Shown: positions 9,413 through 17,872, numbered from the stretch's first letter. The stretch is DNA of 64,000 nucleotides from Cacconaster sp045642485 (GCA_045642485.1 JAZUIV010000017.1:1-64000), one strand, 5' to 3'. Made by a program: numbers and translations. Notes: a model not told the origin generated them from the sequence alone.

Positions 9413-9435
9413 GTTAACTCGTTAACCGTTAACTC
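9413..9435. promoter_or_regulatory. Clustered GTTAAC repeats upstream of the 9375 gene
   Basis: Three overlapping GTTAAC palindromes occur in 23 bp (GTTAACTC, GTTAACC, GTTAACTCG), about 40 bp upstream of the start at 9375. The spacing fits a repressor operator, but no regulator gene is adjacent. Confidence 0.35.
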
Positions 9436-9484
9436 GGTTTGTTTTTATATTATAGTTCTTTCAGATTTCAAATTCATTGATTCG

Positions 9485-9575
9485 ATAGCCTCTGCGACCA
9501 GCGGGAGCAGTGGCGGTCTCTCACTCGCGCCCTTAAGCACTTTTGCGGCAAAGCCGCATGGGTGCGTGGGACGTT
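9485..9575. repeat. Island structured repeat, copy E2
   Basis: Same element as E1, 10 bp beyond the stop of the CBS-HEPN gene. The first hairpin has stem GCGGC-TTT-GCCGC inside GCAC...GTGC, and the GACCGCC/CTGC...GCAG part is nearly identical to E1 and E3. Confidence 0.8.
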
Positions 9576-9584
9576 CCCTCATTA

Positions 9585-10574
9585 CTATAAACGCTCTGTT
9601 AGATTCCGTAAATACTTAACCATTCCGGAAAGTTTCCTGCGATGTGAATCTTCTAATTCATCTGGGTCGAAATGCATAACATCATTGCGTATCTCGCGAA
9701 TATCGTCCAACATTTTGGTAAACAAAGCTCTATCAGTAGTCTCTAGACCAACTTTCTTCCAGTATCGCGGATTTTGAAGTATCGTTATATAATCACCAAA
9801 ACACAAGTCATCAATACACTCAATATCTGCAGTGGTGTTAACTTCTCTTTGGACATCCTCTAAAAGTATCTTACCGTCAAGCAATTTTCGAATGTGATTT
9901 TCTATCTCCTCTAATTGCAAGAATGGACTAGCCCACCTCAAGAAATGCGTGGATAAGTCATACAATGTTATAATTCCTCCTATCGTTTTATCTTCGTTTT
10001 GTACCAGAACAAAACGCTCTTTTCTCACAGTACTGAAAGCATCTAAAAGAGATTCTGATTTAGATAGAACCGTAACATTCAAATCCATATAATCCTTGAC
10101 ATTATCTGACTGAACCCCTTTAGAACGGGCAATCCCTATTGTTTGCCAAGAGATGTATCCAGCCACTTGATGTCCTTTATTTCTAGTAACAGGTAAGACG
10201 GAATACTCATTCATCATCAGCATTGTAATTGCTTCTTTAAGGGTTGCATTTTCGTCTATTGTTTCCGGATTAGTATTTGCCTCTTTCAAAAGGCTTAACC
10301 GCTTAATTGGATCGGCTGAAGACTTCCTTTGTGCTACTTCTTTTGGCCTTATTTCCACTTCGCAATCTATCCATACATCTGTAAAATACGGAATGGCTAT
10401 CAAATCGTGTTCAGATAAGAATTCATCAACCCTTCGGCAATGTTTTGGCGTTCTATGCTTATAACCAAAGTGGTCAAATATAGACCGTACCGAAATTTTG
10501 ATAGGCTTTCTTGTCTCACAGACTTCTGCTATTATTGTGTCAAAACCAGTCATAACCCCAGAATTTACCGCCAT
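9585..10574 (-). CDS. CBS-domain protein with C-terminal HEPN-type motif
   Basis: 329 aa. Two CBS repeats fill the middle (about residues 101-155 and 160-212; ATLKEAITMLMMNEYSVLPV, then SLLDAFSTVRKERFVLVQN), a module that usually binds adenine nucleotides. The C-terminal helical part ends with REIRNDVMHF, an Rx4H motif (R296, H301) of the HEPN type that is the active site in many RNase toxins. The natural reading is a nucleotide-sensing RNase or an inactive HEPN regulator. It overlaps the GIY-YIG-like gene by 10 bp, so the two are translated together. Ligand and target are unknown. Confidence 0.7.
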   Translation of the reverse strand: MAVNSGVMTGFDTIIAEVCETRKPIKISVRSIFDHFGYKHRTPKHCRRVDEFLSEHDLIAIPYFTDVWIDCEVEIRPKEVAQRKSSADPIKRLSLLKEANTNPETIDENATLKEAITMLMMNEYSVLPVTRNKGHQVAGYISWQTIGIARSKGVQSDNVKDYMDLNVTVLSKSESLLDAFSTVRKERFVLVQNEDKTIGGIITLYDLSTHFLRWASPFLQLEEIENHIRKLLDGKILLEDVQREVNTTADIECIDDLCFGDYITILQNPRYWKKVGLETTDRALFTKMLDDIREIRNDVMHFDPDELEDSHRRKLSGMVKYLRNLTERL

Positions 10575-10882
10575 ACGATATAAACAAAATATCTTTCAGC
10601 CTCAGTCATATTGTCATTGACGCTGGCCACACCGTCTTTTTGATTATCGCATCTGGAATGGCCAATACAAGCATCTATAAGTGCTGCTTCCATCCGGCTA
10701 GCAGCGTCTGCCCATGGTGTAGAAATGAGCCACTTTATGTTTGGATAAACATCTTTATAGTCGGGTTCATTTCTACGCGCTTCAACATCCATCCCGGTTT
10801 TTCCAATTTTAAAACTTTCGCAACTTGGCAAAATCTCATTTATCATTCTGATTGCAACTCTGATACATTCTTGCTCTGTCAT
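10565..10882 (-). CDS. Small GIY-YIG-like protein
   Basis: 105 aa resembling a minimal GIY-YIG nuclease domain: FKIGKTGMDVEARRN (about residues 24-38) resembles the second (YIG) strand and the following Arg-bearing helix, and ASRMEAALIDAC (about 60-71) supplies the candidate metal-binding Glu. The GIY strand itself is not obvious, so this is a tentative call. The gene is 16 bp after wbuC and overlaps the CBS-HEPN gene, which suggests a functional pair. Confidence 0.45.
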   Translation of the reverse strand: MTEQECIRVAIRMINEILPSCESFKIGKTGMDVEARRNEPDYKDVYPNIKWLISTPWADAASRMEAALIDACIGHSRCDNQKDGVASVNDNMTEAERYFVYIVWR

Positions 10883-10898
10883 AGTTTTATATATAAAT

Positions 10899-11294
10899 TT
10901 ATTTGTTCTTAATATCTTCTCCTTTCAATGGCTCATACTTCCCATCCTTCGCCTCAAACACAACTGTCCCTTCTTCCAGAGCCTCCAGTGAATGCCACTG
11001 ACCAGCCTCAACCTGAATCATCGGATGTTCCCCACAAGGCTCCATCACAAACTCCTCTGTGACATTACCATTATCATCATAAAGCCTCATAATCATCTTA
11101 CCTCTAATAATCGCAATAGATTCCGACGACATCCTATGCCTATGAATCGGCATCACCGTCCCCGGCTCTAAAGCGTTCAGCATTCTTTGGCTATTATCCT
11201 CTGGCGTATTTCGCAAGTCATACGGCTGCCTCAACCGAGGCGAAGCCTTGGCTTGAGAGGAAAGGGTGGAGAGAAGTTGGTTGTTAATCTTCAT
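10899..11294 (-). CDS. wbuC: WbuC-family cupin metalloprotein (intact copy)
   Basis: 131 aa single-domain cupin. The metal site is visible as HRHRMSSESIAIIRGKM (about residues 50-66) with the later GQWHSLEALEEG. WbuC genes accompany fnlABC in enterobacterial O-antigen loci; their function is unsettled. Here fnlABC are more than 18 kb away. The start codon overlaps the stop of the 4-TM gene by one base (TAATG). Two damaged copies sit at 16472-16909 and 24317-24484, each again right behind an accessory gene. Confidence 0.85.
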   Translation of the reverse strand: MKINNQLLSTLSSQAKASPRLRQPYDLRNTPEDNSQRMLNALEPGTVMPIHRHRMSSESIAIIRGKMIMRLYDDNGNVTEEFVMEPCGEHPMIQVEAGQWHSLEALEEGTVVFEAKDGKYEPLKGEDIKNK

Positions 11295-12040
11295 TATTTT
11301 TTCTTTGAAATCTTAACCAACGTTACAATACTAAGTGTAATTGAAGCAACTATCAATATAAACATTAAAATTACTATCCACAGTTCTACCGACCAGGTTT
11401 TGACAACTTCATTAATATCGTTAAACCAGTTTAATAAGGATATTCTTTTTTGGTTAAGGACATGAATAAGGATAACTATAACAAATGCCAAAACAGACAA
11501 CATTAGCCGTCTAAAGTACCGTTGCGCCATTACTACATTATCCATTTTTTGATTCGCTATATTTTGATTTCTTAATGTGGAATTTAAGAGGTCCGCGACT
11601 AAATTTTTCTCATATTGTTCTGACTTCTCAATAGTAATCAATGTCGTTGGGTCTGGACGGGTATATGTTGCACGCTTCAAAGCCTCAATTGAGAAGATAA
11701 CCGTTGATACCATGTACACCACAAAAAACAACAAGCATAAAGCAAACATCAATTTATAGAATACAGGTTCGTCGTTTTGTCCAATTAAAATATTAGAAGT
11801 TCCAATAAGGACTGTCCCAAGAAATCCAGAAGACGTAATAAACATCGAAGCTTTTCCCTCAATAGATTTTACTCTGTCTTTTTCTTCCTGATAATATTGT
11901 CGTGCGGCTTTTTCTTTCTCGTGAAGGATTGTTTCGTCACCAACGATGCTTTCAATTGAGATCGAATTCGCATCACTTTCCCTTTTCCCTTTTGGCATAA
12001 GAGGATATATAAAATCAATAATATTACGCAGTATGTTCAT
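11294..12040 (-). CDS. Four-TM membrane protein of the graspetide-like operon
   Basis: 248 aa with hydrophobic segments near residues 66-87, 94-116, 178-195 and 218-242. A cytoplasmic stretch before the first segment is rich in Lys/Glu (EKEKAARQYYQEEKDRVKSI) and a second amphipathic loop lies between segments 2 and 3. Similar 2-4 TM proteins act as effectors in nucleotide-signalling defence systems. Its coupling to a RiPP ATP-grasp suggests, alternatively, export or immunity. It overlaps the ATP-grasp gene by 17 bp. The function is open. Confidence 0.6.
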   Translation of the reverse strand: MNILRNIIDFIYPLMPKGKRESDANSISIESIVGDETILHEKEKAARQYYQEEKDRVKSIEGKASMFITSSGFLGTVLIGTSNILIGQNDEPVFYKLMFALCLLFFVVYMVSTVIFSIEALKRATYTRPDPTTLITIEKSEQYEKNLVADLLNSTLRNQNIANQKMDNVVMAQRYFRRLMLSVLAFVIVILIHVLNQKRISLLNWFNDINEVVKTWSVELWIVILMFILIVASITLSIVTLVKISKKK

Positions 12041-12989
12041 CGGTCAGTAATTTAGCTATTGTATCGGAAATCGGCATCCCTGTTTGAGTTTGAATCCAAG
12101 CCCATTGCCCATTAGGATTTATCTCAAGAAACACGTATCCGTTATCTTCGGTCTCAACAAAATCTATTGCTCCGAATTTTAAGTTCAGTTTCTTTAATAG
12201 AGCAACACATTGATTTTTTATAGTAACAGGAAGATCAATTATTTCATGTTTCAAAATATTCTCGCCAACACGCCAGTCTGTATTTGTCTCTGGGTTCAAC
12301 TGCGAATGAATTCTTACAGCAAATATTGTTTCATCTACTACTGTTGCCCTTATATCAAATTTCTTTTTTAGCCTTTGTTGAACATAATTAGGGCAAACTT
12401 CTATCTGAGCTGGAGTTGGTATAATATCAAGTTTACTTGTGTATACAACTTGCTTCATCTCTGGCCACCCTATTTGGCCAGAATAAATCGGCTTTATTAT
12501 ACAATCATTATTCGCTTCACAAAACCGCATAAACTCTTCTGGATGATTTGTAACAATACCTGACGCAATTTGGAAACCTATCTCTTTGGCTATCAATTGC
12601 TGGTATATTTTGTTTTCAGCTCTTCTAATAGAATCCACATCGCTTATCCAATATGCATTTCTAAGTATTTTATACAAGCCTTCCAACGTTTGCCTTTCTT
12701 CTATACCTATGAATTGTTTCTCATCTGATGATAAGCCATTGTCATTTATTGAAGGAAGATTCGGACGACGAAAATATACTGATTTAAATGAAAGTATATC
12801 AAAAGTAATATCTCTTAGTTTATCATATAGAATGTATCTGTCTTCAGTAAAATCAAATGATAAAAAAACATGAATCCCTATCTCGTCTGTATTCAGTCTA
12901 TAGTAAGATGCTTGAATATTTTCCAGACTACGTACAACATAGTCGACCGTAAAATCGGTTGTATTAGTTATTATAAGAACCTTGGTCAT
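12024..12989 (-). CDS. ATP-grasp ligase of the MvdC/MvdD (graspetide) type
   Basis: 321 aa from the ATG at 12989 (MTKVLIITNTTD); the open frame extends 60 bp further, but that extension lies inside the preceding gene and has no family character. MvdC/D-like enzymes form omega-ester or omega-amide bonds between side chains of a precursor peptide. Visible marks are the N-terminal YYRLNTDE (about 29-36), nucleotide-binding IIKP (164-167), RATVVDETIFAVRIHSQ (214-230) with TDWR (237-240), and the metal site FGAIDFVET and FLEINPNGQW (287-296). It overlaps a small upstream ORF by 26 bp (candidate precursor) and a downstream membrane protein by 17 bp. Confidence 0.8.
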   Translation of the reverse strand: MTKVLIITNTTDFTVDYVVRSLENIQASYYRLNTDEIGIHVFLSFDFTEDRYILYDKLRDITFDILSFKSVYFRRPNLPSINDNGLSSDEKQFIGIEERQTLEGLYKILRNAYWISDVDSIRRAENKIYQQLIAKEIGFQIASGIVTNHPEEFMRFCEANNDCIIKPIYSGQIGWPEMKQVVYTSKLDIIPTPAQIEVCPNYVQQRLKKKFDIRATVVDETIFAVRIHSQLNPETNTDWRVGENILKHEIIDLPVTIKNQCVALLKKLNLKFGAIDFVETEDNGYVFLEINPNGQWAWIQTQTGMPISDTIAKLLTDEHTA

Positions 12990-13233
12990 CGGATTCTCTA
13001 TTAGAAAAAGTCTTGGACTCCAAAGCAAGATTAATAGGGAACGTGTCATCTTTTTCCCTTGCCGTCTCCGTCTTAGTCATAATGCCCATATTAACGGAAG
13101 GAGAATCTATAAGTGGTATATATTTATCTCCTTCTTTATAAACTGACATATTTCTTTCGTGATCATAGACTACATTATCGAAATATTTTTTGTCAGTTAC
13201 GCTTTTAGCATAATTCAATAAAACTGATTTCAT
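12964..13233 (-). CDS. Candidate graspetide precursor peptide (89 aa)
   Basis: A small Asp/Glu/Lys/Ser/Thr-rich protein without hydrophobic segments, immediately upstream of and overlapping the ATP-grasp gene, which is where precursors are found. Its C-terminal third (TKTETAREKDDTFPINLALE onward, about residues 53-72) has the Thr/Ser donors and Asp/Glu/Lys acceptors these enzymes join, and it ends in Asn-Asn. No microviridin-type PFFARFL leader is present, so it would be a different class. Position is the main evidence; it could also be an unrelated small protein. Confidence 0.55.
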   Translation of the reverse strand: MKSVLLNYAKSVTDKKYFDNVVYDHERNMSVYKEGDKYIPLIDSPSVNMGIMTKTETAREKDDTFPINLALESKTFSNRESDDQGSYNN

Positions 13234-13263
13234 AGCTATTATTGTTTTAAATTTTGATTTTAG

Positions 13264-14967
13264 TTATAACGGCCTAAATTTAGCTAATCTTAAAACACAT
13301 AGGAATACCAAGGTAGAATATACGATTCCATAATCCTGCGGTATGTAGAATGCATGAGCAACATTATTCCTAATGTTCAGGCCTTTAGATGTAAGTACAT
13401 ATTCAAAAAATTCAATATCTTCCTCAGCAAAGACTTTCATAAGGCATTTCTCTCGAAGGAGACTGTCGAGCATAGCTTCCGAAGTGTTTCCCCTACGGTC
13501 AACTTTAATAGTCTTCCCTCCCTGATCTGAAACTATAGTTCGCAATATACCCTCAAATCGGAGTGATAAGACTTCTATTGGAATACGCCAGTCTATAGGT
13601 TTTTTATCAATTGTATGTTGATACTGTTGCAAAAGCGATTTAATGGCATAGTCTATCTGTGAAAACCAGGAAGACGCTACCACTTCGTCATTTCGTGCGT
13701 ACTCTATCGGAATACCAAAACAGGTATTACGATTCATCCATGTTCGTATCTTGCTATAGGTCATCTTCCTCAGCTTGACAGCAGATAGAATCAAATCAAG
13801 AAGAGGATTGCGAACAATATTCAAAAGCCAAGTTTCATAATATCTCCATAATTGGAAATCAACGTCTGCATCTTGGCTATTTCCATTTATGTCCTTAATC
13901 CTATCTGAAAAGCATGGTGTTTTCGTTGACTTTTCATCGGCAGTCATCCGTTCTTTTATCAATTTCAGTGACGGGAAGAGGTACTGAACTGGACAAACAA
14001 GACTCCACATCAACGAACTGAAATCACCGTTTAACAGGTCATTATTTAGTTTTTGAAAATAGGCAACCACCTCTGAATTTGTCTTTACTGTCGACACAAA
14101 ATGAAAATATTTCAAATTTTTCTTGTTAGAAGCATATAATTTCTGAGCTTCAAGCATTTTAGAAGTTACACATGCTTCTTTATAATAGAGCATTGCCTTT
14201 TCAAGGTGACTATCATTAATATGAGGTAATGCGATATTATTTGTATCAGACGCGATATCAACTAACTGAGTCATTTGGATATCACCTAACGCTTCATAGA
14301 AATAAGACACATTAGCTCTTCCTTTATCTTGAAGTTTCGCTGAAAAAAATAAGCCAATTTCACAACATCTGTCTTTCCAAAGTTCTGGTGCAGTTTGCAA
14401 AATCTGTTTGCATTTCTCAACAATACGAAGAGCATCGCTCACTGGGAAAAAAGAGCATTGCTTTCCTTCTTCCAAAATTACCAATTTCGTGATGCTTCCA
14501 CAATCACTATCAAGTATTCTCCAAATTAATGTCTCAGAATTCTTTTGATTGTACTTTATTTTGTGTGAAAGCGTAAGCAAGGTGGCTATGGCATCTTCTG
14601 TATGAGAAGGATATTTATCTTTCTCCTCCAAAATTAAATCCTCCAGACAGCTTATCAGGCTATCGATAGCCTTTTCTGCATATTTCCGATTTTTGGATAG
14701 CAAATAGGAGAAATAACAATATCGATGTCGCAGGTATTGATTGGACGTAGAAGCAATACGCTTATCGAAGTAAGCTAATGCTTTAACGCTGTTAATCGGA
14801 CAATTTTCATCCTCAACAATATATTTAACATTCCACCAAGTTAATATCTCTAGACGAGCATCCTCGCGTTCTTTCTCATCAAAAGAAGCCCAAGGGAAGG
14901 CACCATCTATATGACTTTGGTCCTTCTTATCCTCAAGATATTTGTATAATTCACTTAGCGTTGACAT
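13264..14967 (-). CDS. DUF4209-like large helical protein with HEPN-type motif
   Basis: About 567 aa, mostly helical, soluble, of the DUF4209 type. Its C-terminus carries SKGLNIRNNVAHAF, an Rx4H (RNNVAH) motif of the HEPN superfamily, preceded by a helical layout typical of these C-terminal domains. The ATG at 14967 is preferred to the one at 14979 because a TAnnTTTG-type promoter box overlaps the latter (14977-14984). It is the first gene of the compact run that holds the candidate precursor, ATP-grasp, 4-TM protein and WbuC (30 bp gap to the precursor). An RNase or abortive-infection role is inferred from the motif only. Confidence 0.62.
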   Translation of the reverse strand: MSTLSELYKYLEDKKDQSHIDGAFPWASFDEKEREDARLEILTWWNVKYIVEDENCPINSVKALAYFDKRIASTSNQYLRHRYCYFSYLLSKNRKYAEKAIDSLISCLEDLILEEKDKYPSHTEDAIATLLTLSHKIKYNQKNSETLIWRILDSDCGSITKLVILEEGKQCSFFPVSDALRIVEKCKQILQTAPELWKDRCCEIGLFFSAKLQDKGRANVSYFYEALGDIQMTQLVDIASDTNNIALPHINDSHLEKAMLYYKEACVTSKMLEAQKLYASNKKNLKYFHFVSTVKTNSEVVAYFQKLNNDLLNGDFSSLMWSLVCPVQYLFPSLKLIKERMTADEKSTKTPCFSDRIKDINGNSQDADVDFQLWRYYETWLLNIVRNPLLDLILSAVKLRKMTYSKIRTWMNRNTCFGIPIEYARNDEVVASSWFSQIDYAIKSLLQQYQHTIDKKPIDWRIPIEVLSLRFEGILRTIVSDQGGKTIKVDRRGNTSEAMLDSLLREKCLMKVFAEEDIEFFEYVLTSKGLNIRNNVAHAFYIPQDYGIVYSTLVFLCVLRLAKFRPL

Positions 14968-15041
14968 TATTAATATCAAAAGTAAAATAGTCTGATTGCC
15001 TTGCTGCCTATCTAGTGATTATTCTTTCCTATTGACATTCG

Positions 15042-15131
15042 TAGCCTCTGCGACCAACGGGAGCAGTGGCGGTCTCTTGCGAGCCCCTTTAAGCACTCTT
15101 GCGGCAAAGCCGCATGGGTGCGTGGGACGTT
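15042..15131. repeat. Island structured repeat, copy E3
   Basis: The element is 41 bp beyond the stop of the nucleotidyltransferase gene and about 60 bp upstream of the next transcription unit. It is nearly identical to E2, including the GCGGC-TTT-GCCGC hairpin. Confidence 0.82.
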
Positions 15132-15172
15132 ACATTATACGAAATAAGATATGCTTAACAAGTATCATTAAA

Positions 15173-16351
15173 CTATGAAAAAATCTTTTTCAAAATATGT
15201 TTTGTTGTCAAACTGAACCAATTTTTATTGCCGAAATACTTGTAATGCCATCTGTCTTTGAAGTATAGGTTCAGATTCCTAATTCCTCGTTTTCCCTTTG
15301 TGCCGAAATTGAAGATATCGTGCACCAACCTATTGGCAAGTGTTTCATCAATTTCTATCTGCAAAAGCGTGTCTTTACTAAAATAATTCTTCAGTATTCC
15401 GTTGATTCCCTTGGAGAAATGCATTAGGCCACCTGCCTCGATTATGCTGCTGAATTCTTGCCAATTGATTTCAGAATGATGGCGATTGAGAAATGAGGCC
15501 AAATCGGTGAATTGCCTGAGATTCATCATCCCAAAATAGAAGTGTGCATAAAGGTGCTGTAACAGATATACTGCATTGAAAGTTGCTGAAGGAAAAAATA
15601 TCTGAGACTCTTCACGCTCCCTTTCAGGTTTCAAAATTTCGAATAGCGACTGCCTTAGCGTATCATCGCTGGTTTTCTCAAAATATGTGCTGACCAACTC
15701 GTGGTGATTTTCAATATGGATGCCCTTAAAATCAAATTGCGAATGATGCTGGTCTTTCTCTTCCGGATAAAGCAATGTCAGTCCAAGTTGATTCTCCAAG
15801 ATATCATCTCCCTTGGCTGCTGCCGGATTGCCATTTTCATCAAGCAGATATATGTCTATATCCCCCGCTCCCCTATGGCTCGGAATGGGATAATCCCTGC
15901 TGAGCCCATATCCCTTGAGAATCACCGGCTTGAGCCCGTTGGCACTGAATATCTGGCAGAGGGTGGAAAGGACGGTGAGGTAGTAGGCGTAGCTCTCCTC
16001 GTTGTTCTTCACGTCATCGAACCAGTGTGCAAGAACGGCATTCAATTCTTCGAGTTGCTGTCCGCTCTTGCCCTCCCTCGGGTCGTATCCCGAGGCCTTC
16101 AGCCCATCCACCGCCAGGGACGACACCTTCTGCTCGTAGGACAGCCGTATCACCTCCCGCCAGTCGATGTCTGAGGGGAACGGCTCGACCGGGGTGCTCC
16201 CCTCCGAGACAGTGGCGCCTTCTACCGCTGCCCGCTTGCCGTCTGCCCCCATAGCCCTGCCGTCTGCCGCCATCGGCTCCGTGCCCAAGGCAATCCTAAG
16301 CAGCTTCAGCAGCACCTGCGCCTCTGTGGATATTTCGTATTTCTTCGACAT
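15173..16351 (-). CDS. Nucleotidyltransferase family protein (NTP_transf_5 type)
   Basis: 392 aa. The core motif LKPVILKGYGLSRDYP followed by SHRGAGDIDIYL (about residues 129-162) has the GDIDIY carboxylates of a nucleotidyltransferase fold; such proteins occur in capsule and peptide-cofactor loci and their substrate is unknown. Residues about 23-56 are a Gly/Ala-rich stretch (EPMAADGRAMGADGKRAAVE) encoded by GC-rich, internally repetitive DNA unlike the flanks, probably a linker insertion. It follows the wbuC pseudogene by 120 bp and precedes repeat E3. Confidence 0.72.
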   Translation of the reverse strand: MSKKYEISTEAQVLLKLLRIALGTEPMAADGRAMGADGKRAAVEGATVSEGSTPVEPFPSDIDWREVIRLSYEQKVSSLAVDGLKASGYDPREGKSGQQLEELNAVLAHWFDDVKNNEESYAYYLTVLSTLCQIFSANGLKPVILKGYGLSRDYPIPSHRGAGDIDIYLLDENGNPAAAKGDDILENQLGLTLLYPEEKDQHHSQFDFKGIHIENHHELVSTYFEKTSDDTLRQSLFEILKPEREREESQIFFPSATFNAVYLLQHLYAHFYFGMMNLRQFTDLASFLNRHHSEINWQEFSSIIEAGGLMHFSKGINGILKNYFSKDTLLQIEIDETLANRLVHDIFNFGTKGKRGIRNLNLYFKDRWHYKYFGNKNWFSLTTKHILKKIFS

Positions 16352-16471
16352 TGTTAAATGTTAATTGTTAATTCTGTTGTTTCGTCAAGAGTTCCTTCCC
16401 ATCGACTAAGCCCAGGGTAAAATCTCTGCTCAGGATAAACGCCTTGCGTCAAGTTACCTTCGTTACCTCGG

Positions 16472-16909
16472 TTACTTCATTATATCTTCTTCCGAAAGTG
16501 GCTCATACCTCCCATCCTTTGCCTCAAACACAACTGTCCCTTCTTCCAGCACCTCCAGCGAATGCCACTGACCAGCCTCAACTTAAACCATAGGGATGGT
16601 CGGTTCGTCACACTCGCCTTCCGGTATAGAGGGTAAAGAATGTAGAGAGATGGGAGCCATCACAAACTCATCTGTGACATTGCCATTATCATCATACAGC
16701 CTCATAACCATCTTTCCCCTGACTATACAAATAGTCTCGGATGTATTCCTGTGCCGGTGAACCGGCATCACCGTTCCTGGCTCCAAGGCATTAAGCATAC
16801 GTTGGCTATTATCCTCTGGCGTATTCCGCAGGTCATACGCCTGCCTCAACCGAGGCGAAGCCTTGGCGCGGGAGGAAAGGGTGGAGAGAAAAGACTGTGA
16901 GATGAACAT
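16472..16909 (-). pseudogene. wbuC: wbuC copy 2, interrupted by a nonsense codon
   Basis: The first 108 residues match the intact copy (TLSSRAKASPRLRQAYDLRN and the HRHRNTSETICIVRGK metal site). A longer loop (HSLPSIPEGECDEPTIPMV) replaces the short one, then TAA stands where Gln is expected at 16583-16585. The rest of the cupin (VEAGQWHSLEVLEEGTVVFE and on) continues in the same frame to a stop at 16472. This is one point mutation, not a frameshift. It starts 8 bp after the AbiJ-like gene stops. Confidence 0.85.
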
Positions 16910-16917
16910 AGTGTCTA

Positions 16918-17808
16918 CTATTTAAGGCAACTGGTTTTCTTTTTGAGATAATTTACGAAGGCTGAACTTGCTATGAGCATAAAGTATGCTTCATCGGCTG
17001 ACGGTTTGTATGTTTCTGAAGCATCCAGCATAGCGTGCCGTATGCCTGTTGTTTTATCGTTGGTGTAATTATATAGCTTTTCGAATGCTGACTTCATCTG
17101 TGGGTTGATTGCTAGCCCCTTGGACTGAAGCTTGTTCAGCGCAAGTCCGAAAGTGGATTCGCCTGTCTTTTCGCGGCAATAAGCCTCAATGGCTGTAATG
17201 GATTCCTTTATTGAATTGGCATAATCAGGATCAGGCCGATGGGAGTAGTGAGAAAGTGCCTTATTCAAATGAGTTGCCGGAGCATCGTCAGCGGACACCG
17301 CCTCCAGAATAGAGGAAATCTCCTCATCTGATGTGATATCGGTACAGCATCCGTCAATTATCCTGTAGCCGTATCTCAACCTCTCAAAATGGTAGTTCAG
17401 TTTTACAATGAATCTCTCAATTACCTGTTTCCTGAAATCATCGACAAAGTTCTCCGTCATATAATCAATAAGGAACTCAATACAGTCAAGTTTCTTGTAC
17501 CAGGCAATACGGTTGTCAGATATGTAATGAGTCAACTCATCTTCCTGAAAATCATTATCTAAAAGTGTTCTGTATTTCTTGTTAAGGAACTCAGTCCAGA
17601 ATGCAATCTTAAGTCTGTAATAAGACAAATCATAATACGGAACTGTCTGGATATCACCAAGAAGTTTATAATCGGCATCGTCTAAATCATTTGACAGCAG
17701 GCTTATGGTGCTGGAAATAGCGTTCATCACCTCACGTGGCATACTTTCCCTAATCACGATGTCACTCGGTTTCTCGTATCCCATTCTTTCAGAAAACAAT
17801 TGCTTCAT
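16918..17808 (-). CDS. AbiJ-NTD4-type abortive-infection protein
   Basis: 296 aa. The N-terminal LFSERMGYEKPSD (about residues 4-16) is the signature of AbiJ N-terminal domain 4, and the C-terminal helices with TTGIRHAMLDASE and AYFMLIASSAFVNYLKK form the usual HEPN-like end. AbiJ proteins are abortive-infection components. It is followed at once by the wbuC pseudogene and preceded by partial repeat E4, so it forms a small module of its own. Activity is not shown by sequence. Confidence 0.75.
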   Translation of the reverse strand: MKQLFSERMGYEKPSDIVIRESMPREVMNAISSTISLLSNDLDDADYKLLGDIQTVPYYDLSYYRLKIAFWTEFLNKKYRTLLDNDFQEDELTHYISDNRIAWYKKLDCIEFLIDYMTENFVDDFRKQVIERFIVKLNYHFERLRYGYRIIDGCCTDITSDEEISSILEAVSADDAPATHLNKALSHYSHRPDPDYANSIKESITAIEAYCREKTGESTFGLALNKLQSKGLAINPQMKSAFEKLYNYTNDKTTGIRHAMLDASETYKPSADEAYFMLIASSAFVNYLKKKTSCLK

Positions 17809-17822
17809 CTCGTTATAATAAA

Positions 17823-17863
17823 CACTCTTGCGGCTGCAAGCCGCATGGGTGCGTGGGGCATTA
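17823..17863. repeat. Island structured repeat, partial copy E4
   Basis: Only the first hairpin is kept (GCGGCT-TGC-AGCCGC within a longer arm); the CTGC...GCAG half is missing. It lies between the decayed 117 aa-type gene and the AbiJ-like gene. Confidence 0.75.
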
Positions 17864-17872
17864 TTGTTTCAA

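Noticed and set aside
8035..9575. Reading the E repeats as integron attC sites
   Set aside because: They fold and lie 3' of genes, but no GTTRRRY/RYYYAAC core boxes or integrase gene are visible. Kept as an analogy only.
12990..13049. N-terminal extension of the ATP-grasp ligase
   Set aside because: It lies inside the precursor ORF, has no family similarity, and MTKVLIITN is the expected start.
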